Shown piece after piece: positions 27,034-35,127 of a stretch of 64,000 nucleotides of DNA (the first letter of the stretch is position 1; each line of letters begins with the position of its first letter). This DNA comes from Cutibacterium avidum ATCC 25577 (lineage in GTDB: Bacteria > Actinomycetota > Actinomycetes > Propionibacteriales > Propionibacteriaceae). Made by a program: the position numbers and the translations under genes. Location of the stretch: assembly GCF_000227295.1 (NCBI RefSeq), contig NZ_JH165054.1:1300550-1364549 (forward strand), read 5' to 3'. The notes under the pieces were generated by a model that was given only the letters and a program-made list of their open reading frames with translations, was not told where the DNA came from and made no database searches.

Positions 27034-28026
27034 CTAGAATAGGCAGCCGCTGACAGTGTCACCAACGCGGACCCAGCCGTGTGCGTCGGAGCGGTACCAA
27101 GCCCAGCCAGCTCCCGCAGCACAGAGCACAATGGCCCCCGGTCCGACCTTCTTCGCGAGGAACTTCCCCGCTTTGAGTCCCTTTGGGGCCATTACCTTGA
27201 CGCCTGACCAACTCTTGCCAACGACCCATCCAGCTTTCGAGCCAAGCCACTTGGCTGCGCTGGCGACCTTCGATCCGCCATGCTTGATTGCGGACCAGAT
27301 TTCCGACCACGATGGGTCGGCGACGATTGGATAGGTGTAGCCACCGCTTCTGTGATCAACGACCTGGGTGAGCTTTTTACCATGGATCTCGTAATGCGTT
27401 GGCACAGGCCGGCCGATTGCGTCGCGAGCCCATGCACGCTCGACGTGCCCAACTTGAACGAGTTCGTCGTTCGAATCCGCATAAAACAGATCAGCGCCGC
27501 CATGCCCGTCGCTGCTGATCCGAGTGATGTCGTGGAAGGTGTAGGAGAACGTTTGAGGAGCGCTCTCAGTCAGGAGGATTGAGTGGACTGCTGCTTCACC
27601 TTCAGCAGGGCTGGTGATAGCTAGTGTAAAGTTATCCGATCTGGCACCGTCGCCGAGAGTTGCGACTGTGCTATCGCTGCTCCTCGTGACGGTGCTGGAG
27701 GACCCGGGTAGGGAAACTGAGAAAGACTCATTGTTTGAGAAGTGAGTAATTGAATTACCGCTGTTAGAGGCACGAACTTCAGTACGTTCGGTGTCCTGAG
27801 CTGTTGATGCAGTCGTAGGACTATCACTAACGAACCCTCGGTATGTTGTTGGTGCGACACTGGCGGAGGCGGCTGCACTGCGGGTGAGTGCTGCACTGTC
27901 GTCTGCACTGAGGGAGGTTGTGGAATGTGCAGAGGCAGGTGCGGCTGTTGCGAGGAGGCAGACAGTAGTGAGATAGACGAAGGGGATCTGAAGAGAGGGG
28001 CGTGTGGACGACACAGCCGAAATCAT
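27034..28026 (-). CDS. Secreted protein with cationic Gly/Lys-rich C-terminal segment
   Basis: This 330-residue protein of unknown function starts (28026) with a Sec signal peptide, residues 1-33 (hydrophobic core about 13-28, cleavage after APASA). A Ser/Thr/Ala-rich linker follows to about residue 130, then a beta-rich domain (131-238) that ends in PTHYEIHGKKLTQVVDHR and YPIVADP; this pattern recurs, to my knowledge, in secreted actinobacterial hypotheticals. Residues 239-330 are strikingly basic (about 13 Lys/Arg against 3 acidic) and Gly/Ala/Trp-rich, with one hydrophobic stretch near 295-310. Base composition is less GC-rich than its neighbours. A bacteriocin-like role is a hypothesis; no ribosome binding site is obvious. 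Confidence 0.65.
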   Translation of the reverse strand: MISAVSSTRPSLQIPFVYLTTVCLLATAAPASAHSTTSLSADDSAALTRSAAASASVAPTTYRGFVSDSPTTASTAQDTERTEVRASNSGNSITHFSNNESFSVSLPGSSSTVTRSSDSTVATLGDGARSDNFTLAITSPAEGEAAVHSILLTESAPQTFSYTFHDITRISSDGHGGADLFYADSNDELVQVGHVERAWARDAIGRPVPTHYEIHGKKLTQVVDHRSGGYTYPIVADPSWSEIWSAIKHGGSKVASAAKWLGSKAGWVVGKSWSGVKVMAPKGLKAGKFLAKKVGPGAIVLCAAGAGWAWYRSDAHGWVRVGDTVSGCLF

Positions 28027-28378
28027 AACGTGGAGGGTGTCACAATTAAGTAACGACCGTGTAGATTTCAGATTAGTCTCATTTAATGCTGAAGGTCGCC
28101 ACTGCAGCTGGTTCGTGAGGTTGAGTGACTCCCGTCGTTGGGGCCGGGAAAGGTTTGCCTCGGGAGACCGGGGAGGACGCATTGGGGCGTCGGAAACCCG
28201 TGCTTGCACTGACTTAAGCGAGGGTTAATGGCCAGCGAGCCTAGTGGGCAAGGGCATCTGCTGCGTTCTAGGAACCTACGGTGTGGGTAGGTCGAGACGC
28301 CAATGCAAGTTGCAGGTTCCGGGGAGATGCTCCCGGTGTGTCCGACGTTGGCGGTCCCCGGCGAGTTTGCTGCGTAAG
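28027..28378. other. 352-bp intergenic region upstream of the secreted-protein gene
   Basis: It contains the promoter side of the minus-strand secreted-protein gene and the 3' end of cydC transcripts. No ORF with a ribosome binding site and no strong hairpin were recognised. Confidence 0.4.
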
Positions 28379-29983
28379 TTAGCCCACGTCCCACACCCGG
28401 TCACATCGGGCCATCACGAGCGGGTCGTGGGTGATGACGAGCTTGGCGGCATGGGGGGTCGAGGCCCACAGGTCATCCATGATGGCGGTGGCCGTCTCGA
28501 CGTCGAGGTGCTCACTCGGCTCATCGAGGATGAGGACATCATGGGCCGAAGGGTCTTCGGATGTGTCGTGGCTGACGAGCACCCTAGCCAAGACGAGTCT
28601 TTGTGCCTCGCCGCCGGACAAGGTTCCGCCGTCTTCGGCCACGACTCTTTCTGGCGGGATGGTCAATCCGGCCCGATCCAGAGCAGTGACGACCTCGGAC
28701 TTGGTGGCGTCCTTGCATCCGATGCGCACGTTCTCGCTGATCGAGGTTGCGAAGACATGAGCGTTCTGGGCCAGGTACCGCACCCGTCCGGTCGTCGTCA
28801 CGGAACCGGCCAGCGGCGGGATGAGTCCCATGATGGTTGCGGCGAGGGTCGTCTTGCCGATACCCGACCGCCCGACGACGGCCACCGATTCCCCGGTAGC
28901 AACCGTCAGATTCACATCGGACAGCACGGGGTGGCCACCCGGCCACCCGACCGTCAATCCGTCGATGACGAGGGAGGGCTCCTCCTCAGATGCCCCGGCG
29001 GTGGGGGAGTCTCCTGTCCCGACTTGCGGGGCGTCCAACACTTCGACGACCCGCAGTAGTGCTGCCTTGGCCCGGGTGTGGGTCTGGGCAGCCCCGGTGA
29101 AGGCACCGAACACCTCGTGGAGGGCCAGCGGGGTCAGGACCAGCACAGCCAGCGTCCGTGCCCCAATCCGGCCGTCCGCAACCGCATTGCCACCGATCCA
29201 CAGAGCGGAGACGACGGCCAGACCGGCTGCCAGGATCTGTCCGGCCGTGCCGAGCCCGCGTCCCCAGGCTGCCTTGCGCTCTGCCGCTCGCAGCCGGGAG
29301 TCGACCTCCAGCACGTCGGCCAGGATGGCGTCCTGAGCCCCATAGGCAACGAGGTCAGGAGCGCAGTGGGCCAGCTCGCGAGCGCGGTCGGCGAGCTCAC
29401 CGCGCAGCGGCACCAGGGAAGAGTCGGCCGCCTTCGAGATCCGCTTGGTGATTGCCGGCATGACGACGGCAGCCAGCAGTGCCGACAGCAACAGGACCGC
29501 CGCCGAGGCCAGCGAGAACCGAGCCAGGAGAGCCGTCGTCCCGATGATGACGAGGCTCGACGCGCACGCCGGCACGATCACCCGCACGACCATGTCCAAC
29601 ACAGCGTCGACGTCGACGGTCACCCGGACCAACAGGTCGCCACGTCGGCGCCCCAACAAGGTCGTGCGCGACAGCCGGTCGTAGACCCGCATCCGCAGGG
29701 CCCCCTGCATCCGCAGGGCCAGGTCATGGCCGACGAGACGTTCGGCGTAGCGGAACACTCCTCGGGAGATACCGAAGAATCGCACCCCGACAGCCGCGGC
29801 CTCCAGATACAGCACTGGCGGCATCTCCGCGGCCCGTGACAGCAACCATGCCGAGACACCCATGAGGGCCACCGATGCGCCCGATGCGCAAGCGGCGAGC
29901 ACGGTGGAGAGAACGAGCAACCAACGGCCGAGCGGCACATCCTTGAGCAGGGTCTTCAACAACTGGGCGGTTCGTGCGTTCAT
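28379..29983 (-). CDS. cydC: Thiol reductant ABC exporter subunit CydC
   Basis: This 534-residue half-transporter has an N-terminal six-helix membrane domain and a C-terminal ATPase. The ATPase carries Walker A GRSGIGKTT near residue 370, signature LSGGEAQR near residue 455 and LILDEPSEHLD. With CydD it exports cysteine or glutathione-type thiols needed for assembly of cytochrome bd. It is the last gene of the cydABDC operon and overlaps cydD by 4 bases. Confidence 0.9.
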   Translation of the reverse strand: MNARTAQLLKTLLKDVPLGRWLLVLSTVLAACASGASVALMGVSAWLLSRAAEMPPVLYLEAAAVGVRFFGISRGVFRYAERLVGHDLALRMQGALRMRVYDRLSRTTLLGRRRGDLLVRVTVDVDAVLDMVVRVIVPACASSLVIIGTTALLARFSLASAAVLLLSALLAAVVMPAITKRISKAADSSLVPLRGELADRARELAHCAPDLVAYGAQDAILADVLEVDSRLRAAERKAAWGRGLGTAGQILAAGLAVVSALWIGGNAVADGRIGARTLAVLVLTPLALHEVFGAFTGAAQTHTRAKAALLRVVEVLDAPQVGTGDSPTAGASEEEPSLVIDGLTVGWPGGHPVLSDVNLTVATGESVAVVGRSGIGKTTLAATIMGLIPPLAGSVTTTGRVRYLAQNAHVFATSISENVRIGCKDATKSEVVTALDRAGLTIPPERVVAEDGGTLSGGEAQRLVLARVLVSHDTSEDPSAHDVLILDEPSEHLDVETATAIMDDLWASTPHAAKLVITHDPLVMARCDRVWDVG

Positions 29984-31626
29984 GCGACCACCTCCGCCCC
30001 TAATTCGACTACCGTGTCAGCGGCCTCAAGGACGTTGTGACGGTGGGTCACGACGAGCACTGACGCTCCCGAGGCTCGCACCGCGTCAAGGACCGTGGCC
30101 TCGGTGGTGGCATCGAGACCTGCGGTTGGCTCGTCGAGGACCAGCAAACCGGCCTCGGCCTGTTCGACTCTGACCAGGGCACGTGCCAGGGCGACGCGAC
30201 GTCGCTCGCCGGCCGACAAACCCTCGGCGTCGTCGTCAACCCGCTTGTCCAACGGGATGGACACGGCACCACAACGATTCAGGGCATCGCGAATCACAGC
30301 GTCGGGGGCCTCTGGGTATCCCAGCTGCACATTCTGCGCCACCGTCCCTGCCATCATCGCGGGAGCTTGGGGCACATAGGCCAACTGACGACGCCACGCC
30401 TGCCAGACGGACTCGTCAGCCCCGACGAGTTCGTGGTCACCGACGAGGATCGACCCGGAATCGGGGTCGATGAATCCCAACAGGCATGACAGGGCGGTCG
30501 TCTTGCCACCACCGGAGTGTCCGGCCAGGGCGACGAGCTTCCCTGGATCAATCCGCAGGGACAACCCATCCGGCGCCGGGCGATCGGCGCCCTCGTAGGT
30601 GTGAGTCAACCCACTGATGACCACCGGAACGTCCCTCGGTGAGGGCATGTCGACGTCGCCGCCGGAACCCATTGGTCGTCCCGATTCGATGAGACCGAAG
30701 GACACCTCGGCAGCGGCCATGCCGTCGGCGGCGTCGTGGAAGAGGGCGCCCACCTGCCGCACCGGGAGGAAAACCTCGGGGGCGAGGATGAGGATGAAGA
30801 GGGACGTGCGCAGATCCATGCCACCGGCGGCCACCCGAAAACCGACGGTGACGGCCACCAAGGCCACCGACAGGGTTGCCAGCAACTCGAGGGCGAAGGA
30901 GGACAGGAAGCTGATGCGCAGGGTGCGCATCGTCTCGTCGCGGTTGGCCGACTCGGTGCGGCGCAGGCCCTCGAGCTGGGCGCGAGCCCGTCCGAAGACC
31001 TGCAGGGTGGGCAGGCCGGCGACCAGGTCGGCGAAGTGGTTGGCGAGTCGGGTGGCGACCTTGAACCGTTTCGCCACGGCCGCCTCAGTGCGCCAACCGA
31101 TGAGGGCCATGAAGAGGGGGATGAGGGGGATCGTCACGACGACGATGATCAGGCTCTTGATGTCCTGAAAGCCGATCGCGGTGGCCAACACCACCGGAAC
31201 GATGACGGCCAGCACGAGCTGAGGTAGATACTTCGAGTAGTACCCGTCCAGGGCGTCAAGACCCGTCGTCACCAGATTGATGAGGGTTCCCGACGGCGTT
31301 GTCGCATCGGTGGGACGCGACAACCTGGCGCTCAGGATGTCGCGTCGCAACTGGGACTTCACCGACGCCGAGGCGCGATGGGCCAGGGACTCCTGCAGCC
31401 ACGCCAGATCAGCGCGGCCACAGAACACCGCGGCGAGCAGTCCGCACCAATCAGCCACGCCGTCGAGACGGTGGGTGGTGAAGACCGAGGAGATGCCCCG
31501 GGACAACAACCAGGCCTGTGCGAGGATGAGCACGGCCGTAGCCACGCCCACCATGCACAGACCTGCGAGGAAGGGAAGAGTGGCCCGCGCCCGGCGAACC
31601 AGGCGCGGGTCGAGCGGAGCTGCCAC
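29980..31626 (-). CDS. cydD: Thiol reductant ABC exporter subunit CydD
   Basis: This 548-residue partner of CydC has a membrane domain (about residues 15-300) and an ATPase with Walker A GHSGGGKTT near residue 370, signature LSAGERRR near residue 470 and LLVLDEPTAGLD. Gly-for-Ala in the signature is absent; LSAGE is a conservative variant of LSGGQ. Three bases separate it from cydB. Confidence 0.9.
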   Translation of the reverse strand: MAAPLDPRLVRRARATLPFLAGLCMVGVATAVLILAQAWLLSRGISSVFTTHRLDGVADWCGLLAAVFCGRADLAWLQESLAHRASASVKSQLRRDILSARLSRPTDATTPSGTLINLVTTGLDALDGYYSKYLPQLVLAVIVPVVLATAIGFQDIKSLIIVVVTIPLIPLFMALIGWRTEAAVAKRFKVATRLANHFADLVAGLPTLQVFGRARAQLEGLRRTESANRDETMRTLRISFLSSFALELLATLSVALVAVTVGFRVAAGGMDLRTSLFILILAPEVFLPVRQVGALFHDAADGMAAAEVSFGLIESGRPMGSGGDVDMPSPRDVPVVISGLTHTYEGADRPAPDGLSLRIDPGKLVALAGHSGGGKTTALSCLLGFIDPDSGSILVGDHELVGADESVWQAWRRQLAYVPQAPAMMAGTVAQNVQLGYPEAPDAVIRDALNRCGAVSIPLDKRVDDDAEGLSAGERRRVALARALVRVEQAEAGLLVLDEPTAGLDATTEATVLDAVRASGASVLVVTHRHNVLEAADTVVELGAEVVA

Positions 31627-31629
31627 GGA

Positions 31630-32703
31630 TCAGGCGGCCACCGCAGTGTCCGGAATGGCCTCACGGGTGAGGCGCTTGCGGAACACCCAGTAGCTCCAGA
31701 TCTGGTAGGCCAACACGATCGGCACGAAGATGCAGGCGCTGATCGTCATGATCTTCAGGGTGTACGGCGTCGACGAGGCGATCCACATGTCGAAGGGGAT
31801 TCCCGACGGGCGGTAGCCGAGATTGCCGTACATGGCGACCATGGAGGCAACGATCATGAGGGCGATACCCAGGCCGGTGCACAGGAAGGCCAGGCCTTCG
31901 CGTCCCTTGGCGACGACGGCCGAACCAGCAGCCAGCAGCACGACGACGAGCAGGCAGAGGATCCAGGTCAACACCTGGCGTCCGTCATTGGTGACGTACA
32001 TGATGTTGAACATCAGGGCCCACACCAGAGCAACGGCGGTCGCGATCCAACCCAGCTTGGCCGAAGTCTTGCGAGCCCGGTCATGCATGTCACCCAGCGT
32101 CTTGAGGGCGACGAAGTTGGCCCCGTGGGCGCAGAAAAGCACCACGAACAGGATGCCGCCGATGAGGGCGAACGGGGTGAACAGGCCCCAGAAGGAGGTC
32201 GTCACCAGCGGGGCGACGCCACCGTCAGGAGTCGGGTGCGGGCCGACGGCCAGGCCGCGGACGAAGTTCGCGAAGCCGACGCCGAGTACCAAGGTGGGCA
32301 GGAAGGATCCGATGGTGGCCATCCAGTCAAAGGTGTTGCGCCACTTCGAGGACGGGTGCTTCGAGCGGTACTCGAAGGAGACACCACGGATGATGAGGCC
32401 GAGCAGCACTAGCAGCAGCGGCAGGTAGAGGCCGGAGAACATCGTCGCGTACCAGCCGGGGAAGGCCGCGAAGGTGGCACCACCAGCGGTGAGCAGCCAC
32501 ACCTCGTTGCCGTCCCAGGTCGGGCCGATGGTGTTGACCATGAGGCGACGGTCCTTGTCATCACGTCCCATGAAGGGAAGCAGCATGGCGACACCGAAGT
32601 CGAAGCCTTCGAGGAAGAAGAATCCAACCCACAGGACGGTGATCAGGATGAACCAGACGATCGTCAGGGGCGAATGAGCAGCAGTTTCAAGCACAGGAAG
32701 CAT
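31630..32703 (-). CDS. cydB: Cytochrome bd quinol oxidase subunit II
   Basis: This 357-residue integral membrane subunit has eight or nine hydrophobic segments. It includes the conserved N-terminal WFILITVLWVGFFFLEGFDFGVAML-type segment near residue 15 and TIGPTWDGNEVWLL near residue 55, which are family signatures. It forms the bd-type oxygen reductase with CydA and lies 13 bases after it. Confidence 0.94.
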   Translation of the reverse strand: MLPVLETAAHSPLTIVWFILITVLWVGFFFLEGFDFGVAMLLPFMGRDDKDRRLMVNTIGPTWDGNEVWLLTAGGATFAAFPGWYATMFSGLYLPLLLVLLGLIIRGVSFEYRSKHPSSKWRNTFDWMATIGSFLPTLVLGVGFANFVRGLAVGPHPTPDGGVAPLVTTSFWGLFTPFALIGGILFVVLFCAHGANFVALKTLGDMHDRARKTSAKLGWIATAVALVWALMFNIMYVTNDGRQVLTWILCLLVVVLLAAGSAVVAKGREGLAFLCTGLGIALMIVASMVAMYGNLGYRPSGIPFDMWIASSTPYTLKIMTISACIFVPIVLAYQIWSYWVFRKRLTREAIPDTAVAA

Positions 32704-32716
32704 GTCGGTGACCTCC

Positions 32717-34237
32717 TCAGTATGCGAAGGACAGCGGAGTGTCCTCGCCCTCGACAGCAGGTTGACGACGTTCTGGCAGTTCAGGCAGGCCCTTCTTGAG
32801 GGTCTTCCAGAACAGACTCACCTCGACGACGGCCAAAATGCCGTACACCGCCGTGTAGACGATGGTCGAGAAGAGCACGCTGCCGGCGGAGACACCGGGT
32901 GAGACAGCCGCCGTGGTGGGCAGCACACCCGCGACGATCCAGGGCTGCCGTCCCATCTCGGAGAAGATCCAGCCGAAGGAGTTGCCGAACAGCGGCAACA
33001 GCGGCAGGCAGATCATGAAGAAGGTCAGCCAGCCGTGCGGCTTCGGGTTGCGGTCACCGCGCATCGCGATGAGCATGATGAGGCCGACGAGGCCGCCGAT
33101 CATGCCGAGGGTGATCATGATGCGGAAGGTCCAGTAGGAAACCGGGATGTTCGGCTCCAACTTGATGCCGTTGGCGTCGATCTTCTGGCGCAGCGCATCC
33201 TGGTAGGAGGACTGCAGAGAGGTCTGTGTGCCGTCCTTGCGGTGGTAGGTGTACTCATGAACCTGGTAGTTCTTGAGCTCGTTGATGCCCTTGATCTCTG
33301 AACCCCACTTGCCGTTGCCGAGGAAGCCGAGCATGCCGGGGATCTTGATGGCCCACACCTCTTCGGAGCCGTCCTGGTTGCCGATGGTCAGCACCGAAAA
33401 GTCCGAGGTCGTCTTGTAGGCGCCCTCGGCAGCGGCCATCTTCATGGGCTGGGCGTCGGTCATGACCTTGCCCTGGTAGTCACCGCTCAGCACGATGCCG
33501 ACGCAGGCGACGATGAGGATCCAGGCGCCGAACTTCGAGGCCCAACGCCAGGTGCGCACGGTCTCGGCCTCCTCGGCGTCAGAAATCTGAGAGGTGGCTC
33601 GACCCTTGGCGACCTTTGCCAGGTGCCAGAAGGCGATTGCGGCGATGAGGGCTCCTGCGACCATGTAGGACGCGGAAATCTGGTGAAGGAAGGTTGCCTT
33701 GAAGACCGGGTTGGTGAGAACGGCACCAAAATCGGTCAACTCGGCGCGATGGGTGGCGGGGTTGTACGTGGCCCCCACGGGGTTCTGCATCCACGAGTTG
33801 GCCGCGAGGATGAACACCGCGGAAACCATGGTGCCAAGGGCGGTCAGGTAGATGCAGGCCAGGTGGACTCCCTTGGGAAGCTTGTCCCACCCGAAGATCC
33901 ACAGGCCGATGAAGGTCGACTCCATGAAGAAGGCGAGGAGGGCCTCGAGGGCCAGCGGGGCGCCGAAGATGTCGCCGACGAATCGCGAGTACTCCGACCA
34001 GTTCATACCGAACTGGAACTCCTGCACGATTCCGGTGACGACGCCGAGGGCGAAGTTGATGAGGAAGAGCTTGCCGTAGAACTTGGTCAGGCGAAGATAA
34101 CGGTCGTTGCGGGTCTTGAACCACACCGTCTGCATCACTGCCACGAGCATCGACAGCGCGATCGTGATAGGGACGAAGAAGAAGTGGTAGACCGTCGTGA
34201 TCCCGAATTGCCATCGGGCGATCAGTTGGGCATCCAT
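32717..34237 (-). CDS. cydA: Cytochrome bd quinol oxidase subunit I
   Basis: This 506-residue catalytic subunit carries hemes b558, b595 and d and reduces oxygen with quinol electrons. Recognisable parts are RWQFGITTVYHFFFVP at the N-terminus (with the heme-ligand His), QEFQFGMNWSEYSRFVGD near residue 65, LEALLAFFMESTFIGLW near residue 90, and the GWIFSEMGRQPWIV segment near residue 430. The Q loop is of the short type. The start at 34237 (MDAQLIARW) fits the family; the frame extends upstream only as a shadow. A 10-bp inverted repeat lies 30 bases upstream. Confidence 0.94.
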   Translation of the reverse strand: MDAQLIARWQFGITTVYHFFFVPITIALSMLVAVMQTVWFKTRNDRYLRLTKFYGKLFLINFALGVVTGIVQEFQFGMNWSEYSRFVGDIFGAPLALEALLAFFMESTFIGLWIFGWDKLPKGVHLACIYLTALGTMVSAVFILAANSWMQNPVGATYNPATHRAELTDFGAVLTNPVFKATFLHQISASYMVAGALIAAIAFWHLAKVAKGRATSQISDAEEAETVRTWRWASKFGAWILIVACVGIVLSGDYQGKVMTDAQPMKMAAAEGAYKTTSDFSVLTIGNQDGSEEVWAIKIPGMLGFLGNGKWGSEIKGINELKNYQVHEYTYHRKDGTQTSLQSSYQDALRQKIDANGIKLEPNIPVSYWTFRIMITLGMIGGLVGLIMLIAMRGDRNPKPHGWLTFFMICLPLLPLFGNSFGWIFSEMGRQPWIVAGVLPTTAAVSPGVSAGSVLFSTIVYTAVYGILAVVEVSLFWKTLKKGLPELPERRQPAVEGEDTPLSFAY

Positions 34238-34266
34238 GGCGCGCACCCTACTATTCGGCGGCCCCG

Positions 34267-34299
34267 GTTTTGGCGCTCGGGGTCGCGTTGCGCCAAAAC
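34267..34299. promoter_or_regulatory. Inverted repeat between cydA and the DUF218 gene
   Basis: GTTTTGGCGC (34267-34276) and GCGCCAAAAC (34290-34299) form a perfect 10-bp inverted repeat with a 13-base spacer in the 132-bp divergent region. It may be an operator for the cyd operon or for both genes, or a leader hairpin 30 bases ahead of cydA. It does not match the Rex consensus. Confidence 0.45.
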
Positions 34300-34369
34300 G
34301 GATGAAAAATCCTGTACCAACGTCCGTCGTCACGGCGGTACTGGTCGGCGATTTGCCCGATGGGTGAAA

Positions 34370-34933
34370 ATGGGTAGCGTGAGTCGATCGTGTCGTCGGT
34401 GGTGGCGTGTCGTCGTCGGGGTGCTCGTCCTGCTCGTCGTCGCCGAGGTGCCGCTGGCGATCGGGGTTCTTCGGCCACGCCTCGAGCCGGTCCCGAGGAG
34501 GACTGACGTCGTCTACGCCATCGGACCGGCGGACTTCCACATGGCTCAGGCCCGTGACCTCATGCGCCGCACGGGGGCTTCGACACTCGTCGTGACCATC
34601 AGCGTCGACCCGAGGACCGGCGAGGAGTACCGCAAGGATTTCTGCGACCCGTCCCCCCATTGGAAGGTCATCTGTCTGGTGCCCGACCCGTACACCACTC
34701 GGGGTGAGGCGGCAACCCTGCGTGACCTGGCGGCGCGGCACCACTGGTCCGACGCCGTGGTGCTCACCGATCCCCCGCACGTCACACGCACGCGCGTGTG
34801 GATGGACAGGTGTGCGGCGATCCCCGTCACCGTCGTCGAGGCGACGGACCGGGCTTCTCGGCACGTCAATCTTCGGGGGGTCGCCTACCAGTCGGCTGGA
34901 TGGGTCGTGGGGCAGGTGCAGAGCTGTCCGTGA
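34370..34933 (+). CDS. DUF218 (YdcF/SanA-like) membrane-anchored protein
   Basis: This 187-residue protein has a basic N-terminus and one hydrophobic anchor (about residues 13-32, VVVGVLVLLVVAEVPLAIGV), followed by an extracytoplasmic DUF218 domain. The domain begins VVYAIGPADFHMA and includes the EAATLRDLAARHHW segment and the VVLTDPPHVTRTRV strand where the family has its conserved turn. Family members such as SanA and YdcF are linked to envelope integrity, but the reaction is unknown. It is divergent from cydA. The ATG at 34370 is the first that precedes the anchor. Confidence 0.65.
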   Translation: MGSVSRSCRRWWRVVVGVLVLLVVAEVPLAIGVLRPRLEPVPRRTDVVYAIGPADFHMAQARDLMRRTGASTLVVTISVDPRTGEEYRKDFCDPSPHWKVICLVPDPYTTRGEAATLRDLAARHHWSDAVVLTDPPHVTRTRVWMDRCAAIPVTVVEATDRASRHVNLRGVAYQSAGWVVGQVQSCP

Positions 34934-34959
34934 ACCGGTCGCCGCGGAAGAGCCTGCCC

Positions 34960-35127
34960 ATGATGACGATTGAAGCGTCAATCAGTCAGGCTTCCCGATC
35001 GGAGGATCCCCTGTCGGCGACCCCACGCATCGGCATCATCCTCGGTTCCACCCGCCCCGGTCGCGTCGGCGGCCAGGGCACCACGTGGGACCGGCCGTCG
35101 TCGCCCCGTCGGCGTCCGCCGCGTTGA
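34960..35127 (+). pseudogene. Truncated NADPH-dependent FMN reductase (N-terminal stub)
   Basis: The frame from ATG 34960 gives a lead peptide and then RIGIILGSTRPGRVGGQ, which is the flavodoxin-like phosphate-binding start of NADPH-dependent FMN/quinone reductases. Homology stops after about 20 residues of the domain, and the rest ([15 protein letters not shown]) is the reverse complement of the converging ABC-exporter gene. The break near 35075-35090 looks like a deletion that joined the 5' end of this gene to the 3' end of the exporter gene. A domain of this family needs roughly 170-190 residues, so the product cannot work. Confidence 0.7.

Noticed and set aside
34246-34981. N-terminal extension of the cydA frame
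   Set aside because: Proline- and basic-rich non-homologous sequence antisense to the DUF218 gene; CydA starts at 34237.
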